From Chitinophaga sp. (GTDB lineage: Bacteria > Bacteroidota > Bacteroidia > Chitinophagales > Chitinophagaceae): a stretch of 64,000 nt of DNA. The notes under the pieces are model-generated. The model saw only the letters and a list, made by a program, of their open reading frames with translations, made no database searches and was not told where the DNA came from. The DNA is taken from assembly GCF_017745275.1 (NCBI RefSeq), contig NZ_JAGHZS010000010.1:310001-374000 (forward strand), written 5' to 3'. The number at the start of each line of letters is the position of its first letter. Positions within the stretch are counted from its first letter, which is position 1. The position numbers and the translations under genes are program-made. Below are positions 25,122 to 33,540 of this stretch, piece after piece.

Positions 25122-26018
25122 TTAGTTGTGACCATTATAGGCGAATGCAAATTCTTTTGCAAAGTCATGGAAGCTTCTTTCTCCAAAAGTTTGTTGCTGA
25201 TGTTGACGATAGTCGTTGAACAGGGTGCCTTCTCTTAAAGCCACGCCTATTTCAATGATGTATACTTTCGCCATTTGTTCACTCATGCCACTTTGTAGCA
25301 TGCCATGCAGGAGGTCATCGTCGGAGAAACCTATCCATGCCAGGTTAGGTTGGCCGATGGCGTTGCCAAGAATAGCTGCAATTTCACCACCGGTTTTTTC
25401 ATCGCTGGCTACATAGCGAACCGTTTTGCCGTTAAAATCAAGACGATCCAGTGCTGTAGCAATGGCAGTGGCAATGTCTTCGGGATGCGACATCACGATA
25501 GTGGTAGCGGCATCGAAGTTATTGCCAATGATGTGCTGGTGACGGATCATCTCTATGGCGCCATAGAAGTTGGAGTAGAACATCCCCGGGCGTACATGCA
25601 GTACGTTGGTATTTTCCAGGGTATTTAAGAGCTGCTCTATATAGTAGTTGGCGCTGTTAGGACCCGGGCCGTCCGCTTTATGGGCGCCGATAGCGCTGAG
25701 GTTCACTACATATTTTACACCGCTTTGTTTAATGGCGTTGGCATAACGTTCACCTGTTGCTTTCATATATCCGCGGATATCGCTGGCCTGGTAATCAGGC
25801 GGGATCATGATATATACGGCGTCTGCGTTGGCGAAGGCCTGCAGTAAAAAGTCTGTGTCGTCTATGGAGCCGATAGCAGGGATGGCGCCGAGTGCTTTTA
25901 TAGCGGCAGCCTTCTCTGGTTGACGGCTTATAATAGTGACCTGGTGGCCTTTTGCGATGAGTTGTTGTGCCAGTGGTTTGCTGATGTTTCCTAAAGAACC
26001 TGTAATAGTGATGTTCAT
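25122..26018 (-). CDS. NmrA-like NAD(P)-binding oxidoreductase
   Basis: Protein of 298 residues from ATG 26018; the longer frame would start in the promoter. The Rossmann nucleotide-binding loop is ITGSLGNISKPLAQQL, followed by VTIISRQPEKAAAIKALGA, DADAVYIMIPP-like strand and VVNLSAIGAHKADG. This matches the atypical SDR/NmrA and quinone oxidoreductase QOR2-like group, which may act as redox sensors or reductases. It is divergent from a HxlR regulator with interlocked promoters, a common pairing in electrophile and quinone responses. Confidence 0.9.
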   Translation of the reverse strand: MNITITGSLGNISKPLAQQLIAKGHQVTIISRQPEKAAAIKALGAIPAIGSIDDTDFLLQAFANADAVYIMIPPDYQASDIRGYMKATGERYANAIKQSGVKYVVNLSAIGAHKADGPGPNSANYYIEQLLNTLENTNVLHVRPGMFYSNFYGAIEMIRHQHIIGNNFDAATTIVMSHPEDIATAIATALDRLDFNGKTVRYVASDEKTGGEIAAILGNAIGQPNLAWIGFSDDDLLHGMLQSGMSEQMAKVYIIEIGVALREGTLFNDYRQHQQQTFGERSFHDFAKEFAFAYNGHN

Positions 26019-26040
26019 AAAATGATGTTTTAAAATTTTC

Positions 26041-26071
26041 TTTGACAAAAGTAAATCAGTACTTACTTTTG
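26041..26071 (+). promoter_or_regulatory. hxlR promoter (consensus TTTG-N19-TACTTTTG)
   Basis: TTTG at 26041-26044 and TACTTTTG at 26064-26071 are separated by exactly 19 bases, a perfect Bacteroidota primary-sigma promoter. On the opposite strand another TACTTTTG (26046-26053 reversed) serves the NmrA-like gene. The two -7 boxes form the inverted repeat CAAAAGTAA/TTACTTTTG and the promoters overlap almost fully. Confidence 0.8.
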
Positions 26072-26084
26072 TACAAGTACTTAC
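26058..26084. promoter_or_regulatory. HxlR operator candidate: AGTACTTAC direct repeat
   Basis: AGTACTTAC occurs at 26058-26066 and 26076-26084, 18 bases apart. The first copy overlaps the -7 box of hxlR, and a GTACAAGTAC dyad lies between. GTA-rich sites of this kind are typical for HxlR/YodB regulators. Binding here would block both divergent promoters. Confidence 0.6.
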
Positions 26085-26100
26085 CCTAAAGTATGTATCT

Positions 26101-26505
26101 ATGACAAAAACAAAAGAGAACTCTACGATCCAGGAAAATAAGAAGAACGCCTTCCAGGAATGCCCGGTAACATATGTAATGGAAAAGATTGGCGGCTATT
26201 GGAAACCGATCATCCTGTTCCAGTTGTTATCTGGTAATAAGCGCTACAGCGATCTGAGAAAAGCTATTCCCACTATTACAGAGAAAGTATTGATCCAGCA
26301 TTTAAAACAACTGGAAGCTGACGACTTGATATTGCGGAAAGCTTTGCCGGTGGTACCGCCGCATGTAACCTATAGTTTAACGAAAGCCGGGGAAGCATTG
26401 AAACCCGTATTATTTGCCATGGCGGTATGGGCAGTAGGAGACAGTAAAGAGAATGGGGCCACGTATAAAAGGAACCTGCAGAGTTTTCCGGGATTTACAG
26501 GATAG
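26101..26505 (+). CDS. HxlR-family winged-helix regulator
   Basis: Protein of 134 residues. HxlR signature: CPVTYVMEKIGGYWKPIILFQL at about residues 21-42, FSDLRKAIPTITEKVLIQHLKQLEADDLI-type recognition helix and wing, and the end KPVLFAMAVWAVGD. The single conserved cysteine near the start (ECPVTY) is the redox-sensing residue in YodB and HypR relatives, so sensing of quinones or disulfide stress is plausible. The divergent NmrA-like oxidoreductase is the probable target. Confidence 0.93.
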   Translation: MTKTKENSTIQENKKNAFQECPVTYVMEKIGGYWKPIILFQLLSGNKRYSDLRKAIPTITEKVLIQHLKQLEADDLILRKALPVVPPHVTYSLTKAGEALKPVLFAMAVWAVGDSKENGATYKRNLQSFPGFTG

Positions 26506-26664
26506 GAATTACGAATTACGAATTACGAATTACGGATCTGTGCGGAGACAATAGCGAATGTTATCATTCGCGTTTACCATCTCCCCACAAATCCGTAATC
26601 CGTAATTCGTAATTCGTAATTCGTAATTCGTAATTCGTAATTCGTAATTCGTAATTCGTAATTC
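26506..26664. repeat. Palindrome with GAATTAC heptamer arrays, 4 versus 9 copies
   Basis: Left arm: four perfect tandem GAATTAC units (26506-26533), then GGAT. Right arm: ATCC, one GTAATCC and nine perfect GTAATTC units (26602-26664). The arms flank a 60-base spacer with a weak inner stem. The array fills the junction of the convergent hxlR and barrel-protein genes and touches both stop codons. Unequal copy number between arms shows replication slippage. Heptamer design matches the other palindromes in this window although the sequence differs. Confidence 0.95.
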
Positions 26665-26667
26665 ACA

Positions 26668-29097
26668 CTAGTGAATCCTGCCTCTTTCCTCTTCATTGCC
26701 GGTATCCTTGTTCACCTCCTTATGTTCGCTGCTGCCAAAGCGATAAGTCAGCCCCAGCAACAAGAACCTGTTTAACTGGAAGTTGCTAAACTTTTGCGGT
26801 ACGCCATTAATAGTAGAGGTTACCGTGTTGGCACTGGTCAGGAAAATATCATTCAGCGTTAACGCAATGTCCATCTTCTTTTTCATCACAGATGCTTTCA
26901 GCCCCATATCTACTTTGTAATAGGCATCCGCTTTACCGATATGATCTACTTCAGGGAACTGGTACCACGCGTTTACCGCTGCTGCAAAGGTTTTGCTTTT
27001 GTTGAGCCAGATATTATTGTTGGTAGCCAGGTACAGTCCAAAGCCATTTATATCCTTAATAAACGGAAGGGTCGATTGCGCCTGTGTATAGTAAAAAGTA
27101 GCCTGGTTGTTGTTATCCAGCCAGGAGAACAACTGCAGGGCAATATTTTCTGAAATACCATAACGGTAGGTTCTCAGGAAATTTAACGGCTTCGTATATA
27201 CGAGATTGGTGTCTACGCTGGCAATGATCAGGTTGTTGAATCCATTGTTGGTTACATTGAAAAACAGCGCCGACGTCAGCATATTCTTATATGTATGTGA
27301 TACCTCGAAGTTGGTGCTATATTCCGGGTTCAGGTATGGATTGCCCTCTCCATAGCTATACGCCGTATACAACGATTTAAACGGATTCAGGTTCCAGAAG
27401 GAAGGCCGGTTCACGCGCTTTCCGATAGTCAGCGCCAGGCTGTTATCAGTATTGGCCTGGTAAGATACCGACAGGGAAGGGAACAACCGGAAATATCTAT
27501 TCACCGTGGTTTGATCAAGTGTATGGGAGTAGCCTTTGGTTTGGGTTAATTCCCCTCTCAGGCCCGCTTCATACTTCCATTTGCCCGCTTCTTTATTCAG
27601 GCTAAGGTACAGGGCCTGTGTATTTTCTTTGTAATCAAATTCATTGCTCAGGTCAGTATCGTAGGTCAGTTCTCCCTGCGGACCCTTTTTATAGTAGAAA
27701 GCGTTACTGTAGTTATCAATGAAACTCAGTTTGGTGCCGAACATGATTTTGGCGAAAGATGTTGGTATCTCTGCATCCGCTTTGAACGTATAGATGTTGA
27801 AGTTTTGTTTGTTGTTATCGTAATAGCGGGTGGTGCGGAATGGATGTTGTAAATCGCTGCCAGGATAGTTATGACTTTCAAAATCAGATTTATCAGTGCG
27901 GTAGTAGTTGATATAATCGGCGTTGAGTAATAGCTTGCTGCCACTGCTATCCAGTTTAATCAGGGAATGCAGGTTAATAGAATTACTGCTGGCCTCCGGG
28001 TAGTAGGTAGCATACGTTCTCAGTACGGAGTCCAGGTTCCCGTTTTTATTATTGTAGATGGGATTGTGGACATGATCTGATCCGTCGTATACATTTTTAG
28101 CGCCCTGGTAATTGATACCGATGGCCAGGTTTTTATTGACCTGGTAATCTACGCCTGCCACCACGTTAATATTGCGATATTTATAATCGCCGGTGTCGCC
28201 CTGCATCCAGGTTTGACGGGGATAGCTAAGCGTGGTTTCAAAACCTTCCAGGTGATGATCCTGGTCCAGGTTCACACTGCCATAGGCCGACCAGCGGGTA
28301 GTGTTGTACTGCAGGTTGGCGCTCAGGTTGGCTGCTTCGTAGTTACGGGTGCCAAAGGCTTCTGCAGGACTGTACAGCATATACTTGCCATTGGCTTGTA
28401 TGTTGCCGGAGTAGCCCTGTTTTTTACTTTGTTTGGTGGTAATGTTAATCAGCCCTGCATTGCCTTCTGCATCGTAGCGGGCGCCAGGATTTTTGAGCAC
28501 TTCAATTTTCGATACCTGGTTGGCAGACATCGATTTCAGGTAACGAATCAATTCCAGCCCGGATAGTTGTACCAACCGGTCGTTGATCATCACCTTCAGT
28601 GCGCCCTTGCCGGCAATGCTGATTTCATTGTCGTTCACTTTCACGCCGGGTACTTTAGCGAGCGTTGTCAACACATCGGCACCGGTGGCGGTAACGCTGG
28701 AAGATACGTTGTACACCAACTTATCAGGACTGTCGTTGATAGCTGGTTTGGCAGCGGATACCACTACTTCATTCAAATCCTGCTCAGTGGCATGTGAGCG
28801 TAAAGAGATAGTGATGGCCGTGTCTTTCGTCAACGTGAGTGGAAAGGTGACTCGGTCAAATCCTATCAATTCAGCTTTTACTTCATAAAGTCCGGCCTTC
28901 AGATGGCGGAACTGGAAATGCCCGGCACTGTCGGTTTGCACCCTTAGTGGCGAGGAACTGTGTTCACGTTGAATACTGATAATGGCTCCCGGGAACTTTG
29001 GTTCATTGTTACTGTTCACTGTTCCTGAAAGGGTTGACTGGGCATAAACATGGCTACATGTAAGGCTGCATAGGAGCAGCGGGAAAAACAATTTCAA
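26668..29097 (-). CDS. TonB-dependent receptor-like outer-membrane barrel protein
   Basis: Protein of 809 residues. The start is the TTG at 29097, because the preceding in-frame codon is TAG and a complete signal peptide (KLFFPLLLCSLTCSHVYAQ) begins there. Domain order: carboxypeptidase-regulatory-like domain (about 22-100, GAIISIQREHSSS), plug-like domain (VLTTLAKVPGVKVNDNEISIAGKG, INDRLVQLSGLELIRYL, IEVLKNPGARYDAEGNAGLINITTK) and a C-terminal OMP_b-brl_3-type barrel. This class lacks the SusC signature and a SusD partner; family members may import ligands or contribute to envelope signalling. The end is EEERGRIH, followed directly by the heptamer palindrome. Confidence 0.93.
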   Translation of the reverse strand: MKLFFPLLLCSLTCSHVYAQSTLSGTVNSNNEPKFPGAIISIQREHSSSPLRVQTDSAGHFQFRHLKAGLYEVKAELIGFDRVTFPLTLTKDTAITISLRSHATEQDLNEVVVSAAKPAINDSPDKLVYNVSSSVTATGADVLTTLAKVPGVKVNDNEISIAGKGALKVMINDRLVQLSGLELIRYLKSMSANQVSKIEVLKNPGARYDAEGNAGLINITTKQSKKQGYSGNIQANGKYMLYSPAEAFGTRNYEAANLSANLQYNTTRWSAYGSVNLDQDHHLEGFETTLSYPRQTWMQGDTGDYKYRNINVVAGVDYQVNKNLAIGINYQGAKNVYDGSDHVHNPIYNNKNGNLDSVLRTYATYYPEASSNSINLHSLIKLDSSGSKLLLNADYINYYRTDKSDFESHNYPGSDLQHPFRTTRYYDNNKQNFNIYTFKADAEIPTSFAKIMFGTKLSFIDNYSNAFYYKKGPQGELTYDTDLSNEFDYKENTQALYLSLNKEAGKWKYEAGLRGELTQTKGYSHTLDQTTVNRYFRLFPSLSVSYQANTDNSLALTIGKRVNRPSFWNLNPFKSLYTAYSYGEGNPYLNPEYSTNFEVSHTYKNMLTSALFFNVTNNGFNNLIIASVDTNLVYTKPLNFLRTYRYGISENIALQLFSWLDNNNQATFYYTQAQSTLPFIKDINGFGLYLATNNNIWLNKSKTFAAAVNAWYQFPEVDHIGKADAYYKVDMGLKASVMKKKMDIALTLNDIFLTSANTVTSTINGVPQKFSNFQLNRFLLLGLTYRFGSSEHKEVNKDTGNEEERGRIH

Positions 29098-29274
29098 CTA
29101 TCATGGAATTTATATCAAAAATTGAGTATCGATCCAAAGTAATAAATCTCACAGGTAGCGTGGTAAAAAAGAGGATAAGCGGTAGTGCATGATCAGATGT
29201 TTATCTGGTTAGTCTAAAAATTTTATTGCGGAGTCCGGAATAAATAGTACGTTAGATGAGCAAAACAGGTTATC

Positions 29275-29979
29275 ATGAAAGTTGTTCTACTGGCGCTGCT
29301 TTCTCTTGTGAGCCTCTCCTCATTGGCCCAGGACAAGATTATTTCCTACCGTGTAACCAATCAGCAATCTATTCACTTTTACTGGAAGTTGTCACCAACG
29401 CAGCCATTCAGCACTATTGAGCAATTAAAGGCACATGTGGCAGCAAAAAAAGATACCCTGGTTTTTGCCATGAATGGAGGCATGTTTAAGCCGGATTATT
29501 CGCCGGTAGGATTGTATATCAGGCGGCAACAGGTGATCACGCCATTAAATACTACTTCTGAAACCGGCAACTTCGGCATGCAACCCAATGGTGTGTTTTA
29601 TCTTACTACAGAAAATGTGGGCGTTGTATGTATCACTGCCGCTTTTCATAACGATGGTCATATCCGTTATGCCACACAGTCGGGGCCTATGCTGGTGATC
29701 GACGGCGCTATTCATCCTGCTTTTAAAGCAGGTTCCACCAACCTGAACATCAGGAACGGGGTAGGGATTTTACCGGATGGCAGTGTATTGTTTGCTATCT
29801 CCAGGGATCCCATTAACTTCTATGATTTTGCCCTGTTTTTTAAAGAACAGGGTTGTAAGAATGCCTTATACCTGGATGGTGCTATTTCGCAGATGTATTA
29901 CCCTGCGAAAGATATGTTACAGGCAGATGGCAAATTTGGTGTTATTATCGGCGTAATTAATCCTGGTGCTGGATTGTAG
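29275..29979 (+). CDS. Phosphodiester glycosidase family protein (NAGPA-like), exported
   Basis: Protein of 234 residues with an N-terminal signal peptide (VVLLALLSLVSLSSLAQ). The NAGPA/YigE-type domain shows LVFAMNGGMFKPDYSPVGLY, GMQPNGVFYLT, ATQSGPMLVIDG, IRNGVGILPDGSVLFAIS and ALYLDGAISQMYYP. Members cleave phosphodiester-linked N-acetylglucosamine or related cell-wall glycans. It is monocistronic here; the TonB-type barrel gene is divergent, with a 177-base gap holding only weak dyads (CAGAT/ATCTG). Confidence 0.92.
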   Translation: MKVVLLALLSLVSLSSLAQDKIISYRVTNQQSIHFYWKLSPTQPFSTIEQLKAHVAAKKDTLVFAMNGGMFKPDYSPVGLYIRRQQVITPLNTTSETGNFGMQPNGVFYLTTENVGVVCITAAFHNDGHIRYATQSGPMLVIDGAIHPAFKAGSTNLNIRNGVGILPDGSVLFAISRDPINFYDFALFFKEQGCKNALYLDGAISQMYYPAKDMLQADGKFGVIIGVINPGAGL

Positions 29980-30079
29980 CATTACTTCCTCCTGCCGTCC
30001 ACATCTTAACACGCTTCCTGCTCATTTGAATTCAACCTAAATCAATGATTTTTTACAATTCCTGGTCGGAATGCCGGGC

Positions 30080-30087
30080 TACTTTTG
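30080..30087 (+). promoter_or_regulatory. -7 promoter element of the NTF2-like gene
   Basis: TACTTTTG is a perfect TAnnTTTG match, 15 bases before the ATG at 30103. No clear -33 box is visible at the expected distance. Confidence 0.45.
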
Positions 30088-30102
30088 TGTAAAATAAAAA
30101 CG

Positions 30103-30630
30103 ATGAAAACAAGCACCATAAAGGTATCCCTGCTATTAGCCGGTATGATGATACCACAAATAGCAGCAGCACAGCAAACCAACAAATTTCTTCCCACTAC
30201 TAAAACAACGACCATGGAAAACAATAAAGCGATCGTAAAAAAATTATATGAAACAGTCCTGAACAACCAACAATTTGAATTATTACTGGACTTCGTGGCT
30301 GATACGTTTGAAGGACCGGGAGGAACAGGTGTGGAGGGCTTCAGGAACCCGTTCCGGTCCCTGTACAATGGCTTCCCCGACCTTCAATGGACATTAGTCA
30401 CCCTGGTAAGCGAGGGCGATAAAGTAGTAGTCCGTTGGAAATGGACGGGTACGCACAAGGGTGTTTTCCGTAATGTACCGGCCACCGGCAAAGTGATTAC
30501 GGGTAATGGCGTATCGATCTACGAATTAAAAAATGGGAAAATAGTTACGGTAGATGCGCACGTAGATCGTTTCGGGATTTTACAATCGCTGGGTGCTTTG
30601 CCCGCGGATATTGCACCTGTAAAGCCATAA
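30103..30630 (+). CDS. Exported SnoaL/NTF2-like ester-cyclase-fold protein
   Basis: Protein of 175 residues from ATG 30103. An N-terminal signal peptide (VSLLLAGMMIPQIAAAQQ) is followed by a SnoaL-like NTF2 domain from about residue 38: AIVKKLYETVLNNQQFELLLDFVA, GFRNPFRSLYNGFPDLQWTLV, VVRWKWTGTHKGVFRNVPATGK and the end VDAHVDRFGILQSLG. SnoaL-type proteins are cyclases or small-molecule-binding proteins; an exported copy suggests a detoxifying or binding role. It is convergent with the flavoprotein gene. Confidence 0.9.
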   Translation: MKTSTIKVSLLLAGMMIPQIAAAQQTNKFLPTTKTTTMENNKAIVKKLYETVLNNQQFELLLDFVADTFEGPGGTGVEGFRNPFRSLYNGFPDLQWTLVTLVSEGDKVVVRWKWTGTHKGVFRNVPATGKVITGNGVSIYELKNGKIVTVDAHVDRFGILQSLGALPADIAPVKP

Positions 30631-30645
30631 CAGGTAAATAAAAGG

Positions 30646-30678
30646 AAACGTGCGTAGTGTAGCCTGCGCATGTTTTTA
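30646..30678. terminator. Candidate bidirectional terminator
   Basis: AAACGTGCGTA (30646-30656) pairs with TGCGCATGTTT (30665-30675) with wobble pairs and is followed by TTATT. It lies between convergent stop codons (30630 and 30676) and overlaps the stop of the flavoprotein gene. Confidence 0.5.
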
Positions 30679-32136
30679 TTGTGGCAGAAGTACCTTTTTA
30701 TCCCATAGGTAGATGGCCATTTTGGCGGCCTTCTGAAATGGCATCAACTGGCTCCAGGCGGTTACCAGGCTCCCGAAAGTAGGGGTGTGTGCCGCCATTT
30801 TCAACAGTGGATATATTTCCACTGTTTCGAGGAAGGCCATGGTGCCCGGCAAATTAGGATGTTTAATCGCCGTTTTTATTTCCAGGCAATCATTCACCAC
30901 ACAGGAAGAGGGGACATAGCTGATCGCCGGAGATACCATTGGTTTTCCGTTCCAGAGTTGCTGCAATACATAATTGATGTCGATAGCTTTTTCAGCAGGT
31001 GGTGGTGTTACCGGTTTTTCTTCCTGCAGTGCGCTGCTTAGTTTTTCCGTGAAGGAGTTGGATATATGTTTTTCCGGGAGATAACTACCGCCGTGTTCCT
31101 GCCAGAAGCAGTGGGCAGTTCCCGGCCATGCCTGTGCATAGTATTGCCGTGTCCAGTGTGTGTGACTCACCACCGATTTGATGATCCGATCCTCATAAAA
31201 TTCCTGAGCCAGTTGTATATCTCCGCCTTTCAAAATGGTATTTACGGCAATCACGGCCTGTAAGGCACAGCGCATGGCTTTTTCAACGCCGGTAGAAGAA
31301 AGCGGATCAATGGCAAATGCGGCTTCGCCCAGTTGCAACCGGTAATCCTGCCAGGGTTGTGTATGTGCATACATTGTTACCGCGCAGGATTGTAAAGGAT
31401 GTAACTCTTTATTTTGCCGGAACAAAACAGACTGTTGTAACAGCCCGTTGTAAATATCGTGTAGGTGTTTCCGTTTGATGGTGTTGGCCGCCGCAAAAGT
31501 AATGATCCGGTATCTCCCGTCATAGAGCGGGGCGCCCCATATCCAGCCATCGGGTATAGCTTCTACGCAGGTATGGGCCGGCATCCGCGAGGCGGGTACA
31601 TAGGCCCAGATAGCTGCCATAGATGGTGCGGTGAGCAGGCGTTGTTGCTGCCGTATAGCTTTTCTGCCCCGTGCATCCAATATAAACCGGGCTCGCAGGG
31701 ACAGGGCGTCTTTGCCATATGGCTGGATGTTTACTTCCCAGTGTGCGCCATTATGCCGGCTGCTTTCGTACCTGGCTGGCTGAAATAGTTGCAACCCGCG
31801 GGAAGTGGCCAGTTGCAGTAAATCTTTATCGAGCAGGCCCCGGTCTGCCATCACGCCGTGGCCGCGTGTTTGCGGTGTTAGTAAAAGCGGTTGCTGTGAT
31901 TCCCAGATGATTTCCGCCGGCAACTGATGCTGACAATGAGGCGCTGACAGCAGGTTGCTGGCCCCGAGGTAGTCGAAAATTCCGTGAATGCCGGGCGACA
32001 ACGACTCACCAATTTGTGGCCGCGGAAATACGCTGCTTTCCACCAGCGCTACGCGGTAGCCCAGTGATAACAGTCGCAATGCAGCACAGTTGCCGGCAGC
32101 TCCGGCCCCGATGATCAGGATGTCATATACTTCCAT
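30676..32136 (-). CDS. FAD-dependent monooxygenase, LodB/QhpG-like
   Basis: Protein of 486 residues. The dinucleotide-binding GAGAAG motif lies at residues 10-15 (DILIIGAGAAGNCAALRLL), GES is in PQIGESLSPGIH, and a second FAD motif is in LGEAAFAIDPLSSTGVEKAM. The overall order matches tryptophan-halogenase-like flavoproteins, including LodB and QhpG. LodB is needed to build the CTQ cofactor of LodA, and QhpG hydroxylates the tryptophan in quinohemoprotein amine dehydrogenase. No halogenase lysine motif was identified. It is the last gene of the oxidase operon and is inferred to hydroxylate a tryptophan of the quinoprotein. Confidence 0.85.
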   Translation of the reverse strand: MEVYDILIIGAGAAGNCAALRLLSLGYRVALVESSVFPRPQIGESLSPGIHGIFDYLGASNLLSAPHCQHQLPAEIIWESQQPLLLTPQTRGHGVMADRGLLDKDLLQLATSRGLQLFQPARYESSRHNGAHWEVNIQPYGKDALSLRARFILDARGRKAIRQQQRLLTAPSMAAIWAYVPASRMPAHTCVEAIPDGWIWGAPLYDGRYRIITFAAANTIKRKHLHDIYNGLLQQSVLFRQNKELHPLQSCAVTMYAHTQPWQDYRLQLGEAAFAIDPLSSTGVEKAMRCALQAVIAVNTILKGGDIQLAQEFYEDRIIKSVVSHTHWTRQYYAQAWPGTAHCFWQEHGGSYLPEKHISNSFTEKLSSALQEEKPVTPPPAEKAIDINYVLQQLWNGKPMVSPAISYVPSSCVVNDCLEIKTAIKHPNLPGTMAFLETVEIYPLLKMAAHTPTFGSLVTAWSQLMPFQKAAKMAIYLWDKKVLLPQ

Positions 32137-32152
32137 GTAAGTGATAATGTAG

Positions 32153-33538
32153 CTATTTGTACCAGTCAGGCGCCAGCCGGCTTAACCGTTCGTGGGCCTG
32201 CATGGTGTAATGTAACCAGCCACGGATGTAATCACAGGCGTGGCGGCCTTTTTCCAGTACTTCATGATGGCATCCACCTCCGCACAAATATTTGGCCCAG
32301 CAGCTATTGCAGGGCTGTTGCTGGTGTACATGCCGGGAGGCCAGCCAGTTGTTTTGCAGCGTGGCATCTACACCATCGCGGATATTACCCATGCTGCCGG
32401 CGGTTTCGTTCACAAAACGGTGACAGGCAAACAGGTCTCCATCGGCGGAAACGCCCATGTACCCGGCTCCTGCGCCGCATGGGTAAGGGCGGTGTGTGCC
32501 TTTGGCGATTTCTTTTAATGCATTGATCATGTTCAAGAATGGAAAGCGCTTACCCTGCATCACATGTTGTTCAAACAGTAGCCCGCAGGCAATCATGCCT
32601 TCCAGCATTATTTCCAGGTCCTGCTTTGTCATTTCATCGCGGCCGTTGGCAGCGCGAAGTAACGGTGAAAAGCCAACGCTGTGAAAGCCCATTTGAACAA
32701 ACTCCAGCAACGTATTACCCAGATCTTTTTGGGTAGGCGTTACCGTGACCCTGGCGGATACCTGCATCCGTTGCTGTAACGCCAGCAGCGGTTGTATTTT
32801 TTCGATGATGCGCTGGTACGATCCGGCGCCGTTTTTCATGGGGCGTTGCTGATCGTGTTGTGCGCCGATACCATCCAGGCTGATGGTGACGGCAAAGCCA
32901 TGTTCTTCAAAAAAAGCGGCATCTTCTTCCCGGAGCAGGGTACCGTTGGTGGTCAGCGAAAAATTGACCTGCACATTTTTTTTCGCGCCGGCGTTGGCGG
33001 CGTATAAGGTGGCGGCCCGCAGGGAAGCACGGTTCATTAATGGCTCTCCGCCGAGGAAGGTGAGTTGTACCTTGCCTCCGGGCACGGCATCTTTCAGCAG
33101 CAAGTCGATGGATTGCAGCGCGGTATCCAGTTGCATATTTTTCGCGGGTCCGCCAAAGTCGCCCTGGTCGGCGTAGCAATAGGTACAGCCCATGTTGCAT
33201 TTCTGTGCAATGGCAAGGGAAAGTGCGTATACCGGCGGACTACTCAGCGGGGTATCATCAATCAGTGCGGGTTGCCGGAAGCCGAAATGCGTTAATGCTG
33301 TCTCAATCCCGTGTTCATCCTGTTCTGCGATGAGTTGCTGAAAATATTGGGCTGTTTCCGGGGAGATGATGTGCAGGCGGCTGCCATTGCTTACCAGTAA
33401 CTGCGTACGGCCGGTAGATGGTACGATGTGTATCTGGGAAGAGCCCGGCAAAGATTGCCGGGCTATCTGCAATGCCAGTTCCCTGGCAATCATGTTAAGT
33501 GGATGTTTGGTCGTATTTGAGGGAGAAGGAGCAGACAT
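32153..33538 (-). CDS. Radical SAM/SPASM protein, CTQ-maturation type
   Basis: Protein of 461 residues. The radical SAM cluster motif is C114-x3-C118-x2-C121 (AQKCNMGCTYCYA), followed by LTFLGGEPL and SLTTNGTLL. The C-terminal SPASM region has CGAGAGYMGVSADGDLFACHRF and CNSCWAKYLCGGGCHHE, enough cysteines for two extra iron-sulfur clusters. The first 100 residues look like a peptide-recognition domain. It resembles enzymes that install thioether links in ribosomal peptides and in the quinohemoprotein amine dehydrogenase gamma subunit (QhpD). It starts two bases after the oxidase gene stop, so coupling is tight. A thioether link in that oxidase is inferred. Confidence 0.88.
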   Translation of the reverse strand: MSAPSPSNTTKHPLNMIARELALQIARQSLPGSSQIHIVPSTGRTQLLVSNGSRLHIISPETAQYFQQLIAEQDEHGIETALTHFGFRQPALIDDTPLSSPPVYALSLAIAQKCNMGCTYCYADQGDFGGPAKNMQLDTALQSIDLLLKDAVPGGKVQLTFLGGEPLMNRASLRAATLYAANAGAKKNVQVNFSLTTNGTLLREEDAAFFEEHGFAVTISLDGIGAQHDQQRPMKNGAGSYQRIIEKIQPLLALQQRMQVSARVTVTPTQKDLGNTLLEFVQMGFHSVGFSPLLRAANGRDEMTKQDLEIMLEGMIACGLLFEQHVMQGKRFPFLNMINALKEIAKGTHRPYPCGAGAGYMGVSADGDLFACHRFVNETAGSMGNIRDGVDATLQNNWLASRHVHQQQPCNSCWAKYLCGGGCHHEVLEKGRHACDYIRGWLHYTMQAHERLSRLAPDWYK

Positions 33539-33540
33539 GA

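Noticed and set aside
26506..26664. CRISPR-like repeat array
   Set aside because: The unit is 7 bases with no spacers; the arrays are two arms of one palindrome.
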